Positions 13,025-25,336 of a stretch of DNA of 64,000 bases are shown in pieces. The position numbers and the translations under genes are program-made. How positions within the stretch are numbered: the stretch's first letter is position 1; every line of letters starts with the position of its first letter. The stretch covers positions 14,192,852 through 14,256,851 of the forward strand of contig CM042958.1 in the NCBI GenBank assembly GCA_023678885.1, written 5' to 3'. The DNA comes from Pogostemon cablin. Lineage: Eukaryota; Streptophyta; Magnoliopsida; Lamiales; Lamiaceae. The notes beneath the pieces were generated by a model. That model was given only the letters and a program-made list of their open reading frames with translations. It was not told where the DNA came from and made no database searches.

Positions 13025-15001
13025 CTATAAATATATAAAAGCAGGATAGTGAACCAAGCAAATTTTCCCGCCAAAACACACAGTAATAAGTAAACAGTGT
13101 AAACATGTTTTCCTGTTACCAAAGTGAATATGTGATGCATGGAGACTAAAGAGTCAACAACCTCATCAGGGTTAGGTAATTATCAAATCAATAAAAATAT
13201 TAAAGCTGCAGAGTATTGACTAAAAACATTATTTAACATTACAGTAATAATTATGAATGAAAATTTTGCTTCCTTTGACTACTAAAGTGACAGATTGAGT
13301 AAAACATTAGAGCATGGGAACCCATGCCATTGGCAGATTTAAATACTGCAATATGACTGTCGACATTGAGATATGTAAGTAGAAATAGAAATGAAATCTC
13401 TCATTTACTCCTCCTATCAAACACGAGCTACTTTCTTTGATTAAAGATATTAATCTTCAAAAACAAATTGGGCACTGAAGATTTGTATGGCTAGGCTGTA
13501 TGAGGTGCATGATAATGAGGAAATGCCCATCTTTTAGCTTGGAATACATCTTTCATGACACAGAACGAAATACAGATCATGTTATATTTCATATATTTCG
13601 GGAAACTGATACTTAAGCATTCATTCAATTTATAGCAAGATGGAAGCATCAAGTATATGAAACAGCAATTATATGTATCATATTCAATAATACTATGCAC
13701 GCCAATATTTCAAACAAAGAAATAGAATGATATTGTGAAATGTGAATATACTTATTCTCATGTTATAATTTCTGATCAACATCAGTGATCAATCATCAAT
13801 CATTCATAAAATAAACCAGATTTGTATTCAGCTGAAGAACAAACCAATGGTAGATCAACTCAGTCTGGTGTGAAGCAAAAGACGGACAACACAGTTTGAG
13901 ATAAAGCAACAAACGCAAATTCATTCTGAACCAATTATGTAGAAGCATTGAAGAAGCTAAACAAAAGAGCTGTGCATGTAACTTTAAGCAAAAGAGAGGT
14001 ACCAGCAAAAAATACTTCTATTTTTAATATAAATTACACAATTTATTATGAGTTTACAAGCTTATGTTTTTTGCGTTATTAATGAAATATATAACAAATC
14101 CAGTGAAGAATAAGTATTATGTTTAAATCTGATATAGAGTCACTTTGTATAAGTCTCATTAAAATTTCTAAGTAGTTGACTAAAGATCCTATATAAAATT
14201 TTAGGAAATTATCATACATTTAGGCCAGAGCAATGCAAGGCGTATTATTCCTATAGTATATGTTAACTATACAGGAATGTAGCATCACATTTGGGAATAA
14301 ATTGCAATGATATTAAGGTTTAGAGGAGGCATCCAAAAAATTGAAATGTAGTGAGAACTTATACCTAGCTCAAATAACACTTATACCTAATAGGCTCAAA
14401 AAATTGAAATGGTAGGATGCATGTTAGTATGTAAGATTATGTATGCAGGATCTTCAAGATGTAAACATATCACAGTAAATGCTCAAAACTAATTGGCCTT
14501 ACTGTGTTGATATATAATACTTATTAAATGTAATAAGGATTTTTTTTAAATGATAATTATTTTTAAAAATCCAAGATTCAGTATGTGTTAATGTTATTAC
14601 AATAGTATGTTCATTCATAATCATGTAACCCATCTAACTTAATCTGCAAATGAATTGGCTGTAAGCATTCGTAGCAAAATAAAATGAAAAATGAGACATC
14701 GTCTTAAATCCAACAGAAGCAGAAGAGTAAAATGCAAGAAACATGATTACACAGAAATTAAACAGGTATGGCAGGCATAAGTCGAGAGAGAATTCTAGAA
14801 CAGACAGATGATTGAGTAATTGGGGAAGAAGAGTAAAGGGAAAAATTAGGGAAGCTAAGAATCAACGTACATTGGACAGAATTAAACCAACACCATTTCT
14901 CACCGACAAAACTCCAAATTCAAATTCCAACCAACACACAATCAGAACTTCCCACACAAAAATCTACAAACTGCAGAAAATCAAAGTCAAAGTGAACTTA
15001 C
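13025..15001. other. AT-rich sequence, possible 5'UTR intron of APC10
   Basis: No coding exon recognised on either strand. If APC10 transcription begins near 15290, all of this is intronic; if not, it is intergenic. Confidence 0.35.
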
Positions 15002-15290
15002 ATTCACAGCCGACAAAATTCCGAAACCCGCGCTTCCTCTTCAACTTGCTCAACCCAAAACCAGAAAAATCGAAAAAAATACCAAATTGCAGACACCAGC
15101 AACGCAACAGTTCACGGAGTCGGCAGGGGTATTGTCGCGAACGGGTTGGGCTCACCGGGAACAGGTGGCGTCGGAAGTGGAGGCTGAGTGTGGCCGGCGG
15201 CGATAAGGGCGGGTTCGTCGATTTTGGGATTAGGGTTCCACGTTCGATTTTGGGAATTTGAGAGGGAGAAACAGAGATTTCAGCTAAACG
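15002..15290 (-). other. candidate non-coding first exon
   Basis: A G+C-rich block in AT-rich surroundings. On the minus strand it ends GAAT|GTAAGTTC at 15002/15001, a good donor; a second possible donor, CCG|GTGAGC, is near 15155. No minus-strand ATG begins a family-like frame. The simplest reading is the first 5'UTR exon of APC10, 3.3 kb upstream of its coding exon. It could instead be a remnant of another gene. Confidence 0.35.
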
Positions 15291-15596
15291 CTTGAAAATG
15301 AAGCTGAAGGCTGAAGTTAATTCTCATAAAATTATCAATTGGGCTGGATTTTAGTGGGCCGCTACTGTTTGCAAGTTGGGCTGTCGTTGATAAGAGAGTA
15401 TCTAAATATATATTGGGTCATTTCGATGAACTGGTTGCTAAATCAAGTCACTATTGGACTGAAAATTTGTGGTACAGACGTTCCTGCCTAAAACGAGGGC
15501 ATTTTTGTAAATATATAAAAAAGTGATACAGAATCAGAAAATGACTGGGCTTATGTAGAAAGAAAGCAGCCAAAACTTTTTATTATTATAATGTTA

Positions 15597-15815
15597 TACG
15601 TATCAATTTTGTCATTTTGGTTCGTCCTAATACAAAATATCAATTTTCTTTTTTGGATTGATTTGACAACATGTGGCCCATCATCAACACTAATACAACT
15701 ACCTACTACACATTAAAATATTATTTTTCTCACTTCATTATACATTAAAATATTATTATACTTCTTAATTCACGTGTAAATAGCAAACGAATACCTATTA
15801 GCGGGACCGAGGGAG
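15597..15815. mobile_element. Stowaway-type MITE
   Basis: The right end GGGACCGAGGGAG is followed by TA. The interior has the family phrases CACTAATACAACTACC and ACACATTAAA. The left end is eroded. Confidence 0.6.
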
Positions 15816-16604
15816 TATAAGTATTGACATAGTAAAAACTAGGTACATCAGTGGTGTTGGATATTCATTTACATTATTATAATATAATATTGTTATTAAT
15901 TTTATCAAGGAAATATAAATTTTTAATGTACACATTTGAAAAGGACAAAATTATTGAAAGAAGAAAAAGAAAAAAATATCATACTTATTGAAAATGGCAA
16001 AGACATGTACTATATTAGATAGCTTCACATAATGATGGCTTACTAGCTTACGCTGGAGACGGGAATAATATGTGATTTTTAATTAATAAAAATTATAATA
16101 ATATTTGATGAAGAATTTAAAGTATATTAAATGAAAAATGATAATTATACTGTATTTTATAATGAAAGCGATAAATAATTACGAAATCATAAAATAATTT
16201 TTTTAGTAAGATCAAAGATGGTCTCATGAAAGACTTACATATTAAAAATAAATTTCAAGATTATAAAAATTGTATATATGTCGAATAATTGTAACTTAAA
16301 AATCACAAATAAATAAAATAATTTATTTGGAAGATAAATAAGAAAAATATATATATTCACATATATAGTAGAACTGATTACTTATATATTTATTATTTTT
16401 GAAGAGAAATAGAGAGAGATACTCGATGAAAAGAAGATCGGTGAGAAAATTGATTGAAAATCAGTGAGAAAATTATGTTTAATGGTAAAAAAAAACAATG
16501 AAGATTAAACTCTTATTAATTTATTGTTGCAAAATTATAGTGCATATGAGATGAAGATCAGTTAAATTTATTATTTTGGGACATATATGTAACTCTGAAA
16601 GCCA

Positions 16605-16724
16605 TTAATCGCTTTTCTAGCAACAATAAACATGGATATTCTATTCATAATTATTATTATAAAGTTAATCGCTTTTCTAACAACAATAAACATGGATATT
16701 CTATTCATAATTATTATTATAAAG
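16605..16724. repeat. 60-bp perfect-like tandem duplication
   Basis: Units 16605-16664 and 16665-16724 both start TTAATCGCTTTTCTA and differ by about one base (TAGCAAC versus TAACAAC), so the duplication is young. Confidence 0.95.
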
Positions 16725-16883
16725 TGAATATTGATTGTAATTGATTCTCTTGAAAAATATATATATTTTTTATGTATATAAAATGAAAAATAAATTAAAT
16801 GAGGAACAAAAATCACATACTCCTATTACTTATTTAAAGTCTATTGAAATAACTAATAAGTTCTCAAATGATAAAAATTTGTA

Positions 16884-17088
16884 CTCCCTCCGTCCGGTTT
16901 TAAAGTATCCATTTGTTTTTTTGTTCGTGGATTAAGGAGTATTATTATTATTATATGTAAAGTGAGTAGTTGCATTAGAGGAAAGTGGTGGACCATATTG
17001 TGTATTTTTTTACTAAATAGGGGGAATAAATATTTTTGAAGCGGACGCTAAAATAATAAAATAGATATCTTAGAAGCGATGGAAGGAG
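16884..17088. mobile_element. Stowaway-type MITE
   Basis: Left end CTCCCTCCGTCCG after TA; right end GCGATGGAAGGAG before TA. Interior GATTAAGGAGTATTATT and GTGGTGGACCATATT match related copies in this window. Confidence 0.8.
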
Positions 17089-17711
17089 TATATTTTTTAA
17101 AGAAGAAAGGTTGAAACTTGATGATCACAAATAAATAAAATGGTTGATTTAGAAAATATATTCAATAGGAAGTGTTCATATAGATAGTGGAACTCATTAA
17201 AATTATATGGATTTTAATGGTGAAATGAATGTGATTTAGAAGAAATTAAAAAGTTATACATATAAAGAAATATTTAGAAGAAGTGAGATTTGGAAAGACA
17301 CAATCAATCATTTTTGTTGAGAGGCAGCACATGTCATCAAATTGTTACGAGGAAATGTAAAGTATTGGTGCAGATATTGATTATGATATATTATTAAATA
17401 CTATATTTTTATCTCGCTTATGAAACAATTATACTGTACACTTTTATTAAAATAAAATTATTATTTAATATATATAAAAATATTATTTCATAGAGTAATG
17501 AACTATTACTTTTTAAAATAAAAAACATTATTCATCTTAAAAAGAATTCAAAATGAATTCACTACATCTTAAAATTAAACTAAAGGTAATATTTTTTATT
17601 TAAAAAAAATAAATAGTTCATCACTTTAAGGAATATTTTTTTATGTTTGAAATAATGAAAACTTTACCCTTCTAAAATAAGAGTAAGTGATAATAGTTCG
17701 TTCTCAAACAA

Positions 17712-17715
<4 letters not shown>

Positions 17716-17768
<53 letters not shown>
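17716..17768. repeat. (TA)n microsatellite
   Basis: About 53 bp of uninterrupted TA dinucleotides. Confidence 0.98.
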
Positions 17769-17770
<2 letters not shown>

Positions 17771-18990
17771 ATTTTCAAGTTAATTCTACAATAAAAAATA
17801 AGAAAGTAAAAATCAATTTTTACAAGTAATTTATAAGATAGTTAAAAAGTAATATTTTTTAATAAAAATTTCTACTTGATAAAAATAATAAAATGCTAAA
17901 CTAAAAGTTTACATTAATTCTATTTGAATAAATTTCATTTGAGTTCGGTTCACACATACACCATATTTTGTAAAATTACTCTTTTAGGATATAAAAGTTA
18001 GTTTTAGAGGGATAGATTATTATTTTCAAAATAAAAAATATTATTCATATCAACAAGTATTTAAGAAGTCACATATTAGAATTTGAAAGTATTTTTTTTC
18101 ATTTTAAAAGAGAAATAATTTATCTTTTTAAAGAGTACTCCATGTACTTAAAAAAGAGTAATTAGTGAATCAGGTACAAGAATTTGAAGAATGTTTTTCA
18201 TTAAAAAATAATAATTCATGCTTTAAAAAAAAATATACTAAAAAGTAATTTGTAATCAAGGTGCATATATTAACATGTTTCACCCAAATAATTTCCTTAA
18301 TGGGTTAATTAAAATTGTTTATTAAATGAGTATTTGTAACACTTTTATTTCTATGATACAATGCTTATATAAATGGGTTATGAGTCTAATATATTCATGA
18401 ATTCATGATTCCATATATTATTACAGTAGTACTACAATTTTTAGATGGATAAAGTATAGTTAAGGCATAATTTATTAAAATATAATTATTAATTTTTTAA
18501 TACATTATCTCACAAACCCATCTCATATAACTACGATCATGAAATTTTAACTACATATATTTACGTGTCACTAAAATAAAATGATTTTATGAGTTATAGT
18601 ATATTAAAATAATAATATTGTTATGACAAATATTTTTGTGAAACCGTTTTACACAAGTTCTTATGTGAGACAGATAAAAGGTGATAACACTATTATTTTT
18701 TCTGCTATAAAATAAACTGTTATCATTTTTTATTAATATATAAATTATTCATGAAATAGTTCATTGCACCATTATTACCTTTAAATAGGTATATTAAAGG
18801 TATTATAATCATTTTGTTCGATTGAGTATCATCTTTTATTAATAATATTATCACTTTTTATTTATTGAGACAGTATAACACAAGATTTTTTATTATTATT
18901 ATTATACTTTTAAAGAGATATATTTTATGGAGTATTATAACTTTATTTTACAATCATATAAAATTATATTTCTCCGTGCATCGTATGAGT

Positions 18991-19033
<43 letters not shown>
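18991..19033. repeat. (TAA)n microsatellite
   Basis: About 43 bp of TAA repeats; the poly-Asn and poly-Ile frames here are artefacts. Confidence 0.98.
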
Positions 19034-19129
19034 GAAAGGGAAAAAGATCTACGAAAAATGTTGCCTATTAGTGAAACCTTGTTTGATTTTTTTTTTTTTT
19101 TTGAGATGAATAAAATTAGATGATTATTA

Positions 19130-19495
19130 TTGGCAAAAGCTTGTGTCAGTGCACACGGGAGCCCATTCCGTGTCTTTAGAATTTTGTGTTAAATTGTACT
19201 CTTTAGTATAAAGATGTGTACCCTTTATTTTATAAAGCAAAAACTTGTGTGCGTCCGGGCGCATGGAAGCACAATCCGTGTGACTTTAGAATTTTGTGTT
19301 AAATTGTATACCCTTTAGTATAAAGATGTACCTTTTATTTTTTGAAGAAAAATAAAAAATATAATGAAAAGTGTATACCTTTAGAACAAAATAGTGTACT
19401 CTTATTAATTAAAGTGTATACCCTTTAGAACAAAATAATGTACCCTTATCTATAATACTAAATTTTAAAGGCGCACGGCGTGCGCTCGGACGCAC
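19130..19495 (+). repeat. dispersed 'CTTGTGTGC' repeat family, two partial units
   Basis: Two units beginning near 19131 (GGCAAAAGCTTGTGTCAG) and 19236 (AGCAAAAACTTGTGTGCG) share TTTAGAATTTTGTGTTAAAT, TTTAGTATAAAGATG and TACCCTTTATTTT. The same family appears inverted at 51850-52112. It ends with a G+C-rich GCGCACGGCGTGCGC palindrome-like segment near 19470. I cannot assign it to a transposon class. Confidence 0.7.
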
Positions 19496-19814
19496 GAAAG
19501 CCTCACTCATTATTATTTTCTTTTTTAATCTTTTCAAAATCACTTTAAACATACACTCCATAAGATTTTACTTTAGAGCATCAACTGATTATACCTATAT
19601 ATAACAAATTTTTAGATGATTTTAGGGCGTAATTAATGTACCATAAGATTTATATGCTGAAGGTAGGTAGTTTTTTTTTTTATTATTTAATTTAATTAAT
19701 AATAGAAATTAAATAAAAATTTTATCTAATAATTAAAATCGTTCCGCGCTCCACTGTCACATATGCGCATAGTTGAACTCTATTTATAATAATCATGGAT
19801 TAGAAAGATAATTA

Positions 19815-20130
19815 CACTTTATTTATTTATTTATTTTTTGAAAACCACTTTAAAATTTATTAACACTTGAGTGTAATTGACATTTGCTGACATTAATTAA
19901 TTATTATGGTACACAGATTAAAAGCCACTCTAACTCTAAGTGACAATTATATGTACACCAAATTTATTTACATATGGGGAATTTTAAAATATAATTACAC
20001 TTTAAAATTCATTAACATTGGAGTGTAACTGTAATTGACATTAATTAGTTGTCTTACACCAAATTAAAAAGATGTTATGGGGCAATTAAAAAATACACTC
20101 TAAAAGACAATTATATGTAGACCAAATAAA
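19815..20130. repeat. diverged tandem duplication of about 150-170 bp
   Basis: Both halves contain, in order, AATTACACTTTA, AAATTTATTAACA or AAATTCATTAACA, GGAGTGTAA or GAGTGTAAT, TGACATTAATTA, and GACAATTATATGTA followed by ACCAAAT. Confidence 0.65.
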
Positions 20131-20679
20131 GTTGTATTCTTATCAATGAATTATCAGCAACAATTGATTTATTGATAAGAATAGAAAAATAAGAAAAAAA
20201 AATTAAATAGTAAATACCATTGCATTTCGTTTGTCCAAAAGTTTCTAAACTCCTTAATCTAATAATAATTTAATAAAAATTCATACTTTAATTACACCTT
20301 AAATAATACTACTCACTAACACCAAAAAGGAAATAAACCAAAAATCTAAATTTCTAAATAAAAACATAATAAATAAGTCTAACCAACTAATAATGGACTC
20401 AGTCCTAAGCATAAAAATAATTAAAATCAATAAAATCAACCAACAAATAGTGGATCTAAGTCTGCCCGTCGAAAGTGTGAAACTTAATTTTGCTTCCTAT
20501 CTTTCATCTATGCGTATAAACATGTCCCATATACAAATTTAGGTACACATATCAACCGTTACGCAACTTGACACTTTTACCGACCATTAAGATCTCTTTA
20601 TTTAATTAATTTTAATTTAATAATAATATTATCTTCGTGTATCTATGTATTTCTCACATCTTAATTATTGACGTGACAA

Positions 20680-21340
20680 ATGATATTCATAAATGTTCCG
20701 GCGGATGTGACGGAATTTGATCCTTGTGCGGTATCAGTAGCTTTGGTTGAAGCCGGAGCTCTCTCTGGCTGCAAGCTTGATGACAACGAGGTTAGGACTT
20801 GCACCAGTACAAAAAGGAAGCTTAAAAACGTGCGTACTCGCGCTCAAAAGCCATATCGCGCCCCAGAGCGCCCCCTCGGATATAGGAGGGCTCTTTCAAT
20901 CAAGCATTCCATCGAGCCTCTGTCCTTTAGAAGGCAATTCTGTAATCCACCCTTAGGAAGCGCTCAAATCATCTAACTCGAAAAGTTGATCCTAAGTAAT
21001 CGTTGTTGTTCATTGGATTCAGGCTGAGCACAACATCCTTATGCACCCGTTTCACATGTTATTCTCTTGATTCAGCAGTTGGGATTGAATACCGGGAGAA
21101 CTCTCTTGGGGGAGTAGCTGGCCTAGCCAGATGCTTCACGACTTTCCTTTAAAGTCGATTTTCTGTTTTGTTATCTAGAAGACCTACTTACGAGGATGGA
21201 TCAATCTATTGAATGCAAGAAAGCAGCTCCGAAGTTTTCCTCAAACTGCACCTACAGGCCGAAAAGTTTCTACCCTTCTTTCTAGAAGAATTCAACTTTA
21301 AAGCACGACTCTTTCTATTTCTGCGCTGACATTTGATTTA
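20680..21340. other. organelle DNA insert (NUMT-like)
   Basis: An island of balanced base composition within strongly AT-rich flanks. It contains a 42-bp near-identical piece of plastid psbA (21020-21061). The rest has the look of plant mitochondrial intergenic DNA, which often carries plastid fragments; that part is by impression only. The 98-codon open frame at 20680-20976 has no family resemblance and is probably fortuitous. Boundaries are estimated from the composition change. Confidence 0.6.
21020..21061 (+). pseudogene. psbA: plastid psbA fragment
   Basis: The bases CAGGCTGAGCACAACATCC, continuing to TTTCACATGTTA, match the part of the photosystem II D1 gene that encodes QAEHNILMHPFHML. 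I see one difference from the common plastid sequence (CCG for CCA). Neither neighbouring side continues psbA, so it was a fragment before or at insertion. It has no coding role here. Confidence 0.85.
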
Positions 21341-21755
21341 ATGGAATAATAATGGAGAAGGATCCAAATCCTATTTATACTATTAATCTTCACATCCAAT
21401 TGCATAATCAAACTAATAAATAAGACAATTGGTTACACAGGACAACTGACATATTGACAAAAGAATAGAACATAGAACACAAGCGAGACATTACAAGAGT
21501 CTAAAGGATTCAATAATTAAGGTACATATGTACGCTTGGAAGCTGAATCATCACTCTAATCTTCACTTCATCAAACATCTAAGCATTTTCTGCACACAAA
21601 GAATGATATTCCACCACAACATAACTATATATATTCACCATTATATTAATTATTCACCAATCAGTTAATTTTTAAACAACCAAGAAATATATCCCAAAAA
21701 AAAAAAAAAGAAGAGATTTTGCAGTTCTGTTTATCATGCATGCATATTTTGAAAA

Positions 21756-24117
21756 TTACTTGTTCTTTTTAGCTGCATGCTCCTTGGCCATCCGATCGAA
21801 GAGGCTTCCGTCAAAAGCAGCTCTCACCGTGTCTTTCTGCAGCAACCCCTTTTCGTCCTTGCAAAGGTGGTACAGAATCTTCCATTCCGTGAACGCTGCC
21901 AACCTGTCGAGACAATTCAACGAGAGACGCGAAGATCAGTGGAGAACACAATGTGCAGAGAATGTTGGATTGGAACAATTAATGAAACTTATGACACACC
22001 ATCCATTGTAGTCCTTTGGCTCCCTATTGGATTTCATGAACTCGTTCAACTCGTCTGATGTCAAGGCATTTGGATGTGTGTGTGCGTGCTTGGTAAATAT
22101 TTCCTCGAATTTCGTTGCCACAAACCTTCAAAATACGCAAGAAACCAAACTTAATCGTGAGCTTAGAAAGTCCTAAAGGATTTCAAAATCAAAGAAATAG
22201 AACAAATCATCCTAGCTAATCAATCAAATTTGTGCTTGACAAAAACGATGATCCACGTGTGTCTTGCGGCAATGGATTTATAATGAAGTAAAATGTGTCA
22301 ACAATGAGTCAATGGCCTTGCTTAGAAGCTACTCCCCCCCTCCCCCCAACTTCAAAGTAAAGAATATGAAGAATACCTTCCTTCTTTGTCGTAAACACCG
22401 GAGTCGCTTGTATGTTTGCTCAGATGTATGTTTTCCACTTCAATCGGAAAGTGAATCGAAAACGATTTCCCCTGCACCAAGAATTTATCATAAATGCTCG
22501 AAAACAACCAAGTTTCCTCCATTTTTTTTTTGTGTAGGAACGAAATGTTTCAAAATTTGTGTTTAAATGGTCTTGGTCAATGGTAATATTTAGCAACATC
22601 AACTATCAATTTTCATTAATACGAGGACAACTATGTCGGATTCCTAATCATTTTGTGGGGAATTTGTGAAAAGTTTGATTGATGTTACGCAAATTGAATC
22701 TTAAGCTATATTTTGATGTTACATTATCTCATGTACCAATTATATTTTACGTTATATTTTGAGTGTCACATGGAAGATAGAATTGATGTGAGTCAATACT
22801 TTTCTTAATAAGATTAAAGTTTTATTTTTTTCTAACTCATCCAGTCACACATGTATGTAAGAAATGTAACACCAGTATTTATGCAACAGTAGGAAATCTA
22901 GGATTCTCGAAGTATTGTAACAAACACTTGGAATTCAATGAGACTTGCCCTCAAAATTGGACTAACCACTAAAAATAGTTCAATATCTCTTTTTTTTTTT
23001 TTACTTGAAAAGAATATGCTAATTTTCCCTGTGAAAAAGTGGGTACACCCACCCAAATCCCCTCCCAACAAAATGACATAGAGATAAAGCATAGTGACTC
23101 AATCGATGAACTAAATCATAGACTCATAGTGGGCACAAACCACCGGGCGTTCTCGTTTTTGGATTTTAAACCCAAGCTTTGATTTTCAAAACTCACATCT
23201 AAATTTTAGAAACCAACCCTATATATATCTACTACATTCTTTTTCCTCAATTAATACATTTTCTTTCCTTATCTTTCCTCTATCATTTAATTTTTTAAAT
23301 AAATTAATACATTGAATTAATATTCATAATTTTTAAACCCCGCCTAACCCCAAAACAAACAATTATTTGAGAGATTGCTTCCACTGGTGGGATTTGATTT
23401 ATTTTAAAACCAAGAAATACAAAAGCAAAATATATGGATGAGTTTTATTTTCGCTCTAGATTTTTTATACGTGTACGGTCACATCAATAAATACGCCCAA
23501 ATGTGAATAATTTAATTGAAATCAACAATGAACCCCTCCAACAGAAATATAAGATTTTTATTTTTATTTTTTAAACCAAAAATATAATGATAAATATAAC
23601 ATTTTTATAAATGGTGATAATTAATCAGGAAAATTCCTTGTAATTAGAATTGGTCCGAGTATGATTGTGTTGTAGGGAGATTGAAGGAGAACATACCGGT
23701 CTCGTTTTCCGACTGAGACCAAAGTTGATGAAGACGGCGGCCACGGAGGACAACAATAGCCCACATCCAATTTCTCGAAAACCTAAAACCAAATATTTAA
23801 TTTAATTAATTAATTTCCCAAACAACCATATCTCTCTCTTTAGATTAAAAAATTAATTAAATAAACCTCGGAAAGTTTCGGAGGGATAAATAACCCCATC
23901 ATGGTTCCGATCGAAGAACATAACATGTTTCTTCAGGACATTGGTGTGCTCGTAATTTTCCATACCTGCATGCAAATAAAAAACCCAATTCCAAGGAGGA
24001 GTGAAGTTGAAGAAAATGGAGAACCCAAAAGAGAAATTAAATTGAAAAGGGGGAGAGAGAGAATAAGCAATTAGTTTTGCCTTCAGTGATTGCAACAGAT
24101 TTAGAATCTCCAGCCAT
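21756..24117 (-). CDS. PXG: caleosin / peroxygenase
   Basis: Calcium- and haem-binding lipid-droplet or ER protein; caleosins act as peroxygenases in oxylipin metabolism and drought or ABA responses. Six exons (24117-24081, 23965-23867, 23782-23697, 22471-22377, 22125-22000, 21903-21756) give 196 residues. An EF-hand loop spans 31-42 (DRNHDGVIYPSE). Candidate haem ligands are His26 and His94 (SKHTSDSGVYD). A hydrophobic stretch (LLLSSVAAVFINF) spans about 54-66. The usual proline knot is degenerate: Pro74 and Pro83 remain but the central Ser-Pro has become Ser-Ile. The C-terminal half has FEEIFTKHA, LTSDELNEFM, EWKILYHLCKDEKGLLQKD and FDGSLFDRMAKEHA. Intron 1 needs a GC donor (G|GCAAAAC) to keep frame; the other four are GT-AG. 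A TATA box lies about 105 bp upstream. Confidence 0.93.
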
Positions 24118-24221
24118 TAAAATGCTTCTTTACACCTTGTTAATTACAAGGAAGAAATTAAAGTAAAAGGGGGGAATCAAGTGCGTTTGTGATGCACCAA
24201 ATAGTCGGTTTTTGAGTTGGA

Positions 24222-24229
24222 TATTTATA
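24222..24229 (-). promoter_or_regulatory. TATA box of the caleosin gene
   Basis: TATAAATA on the minus strand, 105 bp upstream of the ATG, giving a predicted 5'UTR of about 75 bp. Confidence 0.6.
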
Positions 24230-24773
24230 GAAAACAGTGGCGGTTTTAAATGATTATTCATGACTTTGCTTAGGGGAGAGAGAGAGAGGAGGAGTGAGAG
24301 AGAGGGAGATGTGTGTGTTTACATTAATGAAATGGTGCATGTTATTATGTGTCATAATGAGAGTTGAAGAGCACACGGTTTTCCTCTTTTGGATCCTTTA
24401 TCCTCGAACTTGTTTTGGGATAACTTCATATTTGTGACATAAGAATGACTCAATGTTAAAAAAAGTTACTGATACATTTAGTTTCATAGGAATTTTTCAT
24501 TTAAATTGTTAATGGTTAACGAAATATTATGAACCATTAACAAGATCAAAACGGACTATGTCTATTTTGAAACACAGAAAATAATATAAATTTGGTAGTT
24601 TATAATAACATAAGTTAATTTGGAATGAAAATTTTCGATTATAATATTCTTATGAGACCAAAACCGCTAGCTATGAGACTATAATTGAATTGAATGAATT
24701 CTTATGGAACCAAATGTGAAATTTTTCCCACTTGTTTTTGTGCTCCTTCTTTACATGATTTCTTTTTCGAAGA

Positions 24774-24975
24774 TGGTGTACCTACAATTAGGGGTGCCCT
24801 GGGGATTAGTAGAGGAGGTAAATCGCAGGATGTGTCGCAAGTGGTTTATAGAGAGAGCTCACTGTTTACCTTGTACTTGCAAGGGGCCAAATCCATGCTA
24901 AAGGAATGATTCGAACCCCCATCCTACAGCAACCAAGCTTAGTTGAAAGGCCTTTACACCCTTCCCTCTACCGCC
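24774..24975 (-). repeat. SINE-like repeat, longest copy
   Basis: Read on the minus strand it contains GGGGGTTCGAATC, an excellent RNA polymerase III B box, preceded by CAACTAAGCTTGG. It continues through AAACCACTTGCGACACATCC and ATTTACCTCCTC to end GGTACACC. Related copies lie at 8486-8594, 29398-29492 and 51490-51600. A tRNA-derived SINE is the best guess. No target duplication was found. Confidence 0.6.
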
Positions 24976-25336
24976 CTGGGCATAATTTCTTTTTCATACT
25001 TGTGCTATGAAAAGGATACATAACAAATTTCATACTTTAGGAGTATTAATAAAATAAGTTATACAGTGACTTGTAAATTAATGTCAAATATAATACGGAG
25101 TATTATTATTATTATTTTAATGTGAATATAGTATGTAAAGTACGGAAAAGACAAGTGAATCCATAAATAAAATGGGATAGAGAACAGCTCATGACTCAAA
25201 TTCGTTAAGAGCTCGTTCGATTAATTTAATGAACGAGATCCATTTTTAAGCTCATTCTGTACACAAATAGAGTTTGAGTATTGTATAGCTCTTTTATTAA
25301 GAGCTCGTTTAGTGTGTTCATGAACAAAGCTGTATA

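Larger units (their letters stand above)
17089..19130. other. AT-rich intergenic DNA with microsatellites
   Basis: No gene seen. Contains (TA)n at 17716-17768 and (TAA)n at 18991-19033. Repeated 'TTCATCACTTT'-like and 'TATTATTTT'-like phrases suggest old, unresolvable insertions. Confidence 0.6.

Noticed and set aside
12844..13140. Frames with long poly-Leu or poly-Tyr runs
   Set aside because: Translations of a (TAA)n microsatellite.
14812..15261. 149-codon plus-strand frame
   Set aside because: Basic, low-complexity start and no motif; it overlaps a better explanation as an antisense 5'UTR exon.
20680..20976. 98-codon frame in the organelle-derived insert
   Set aside because: No family resemblance; the insert is more likely non-coding mitochondrial spacer.
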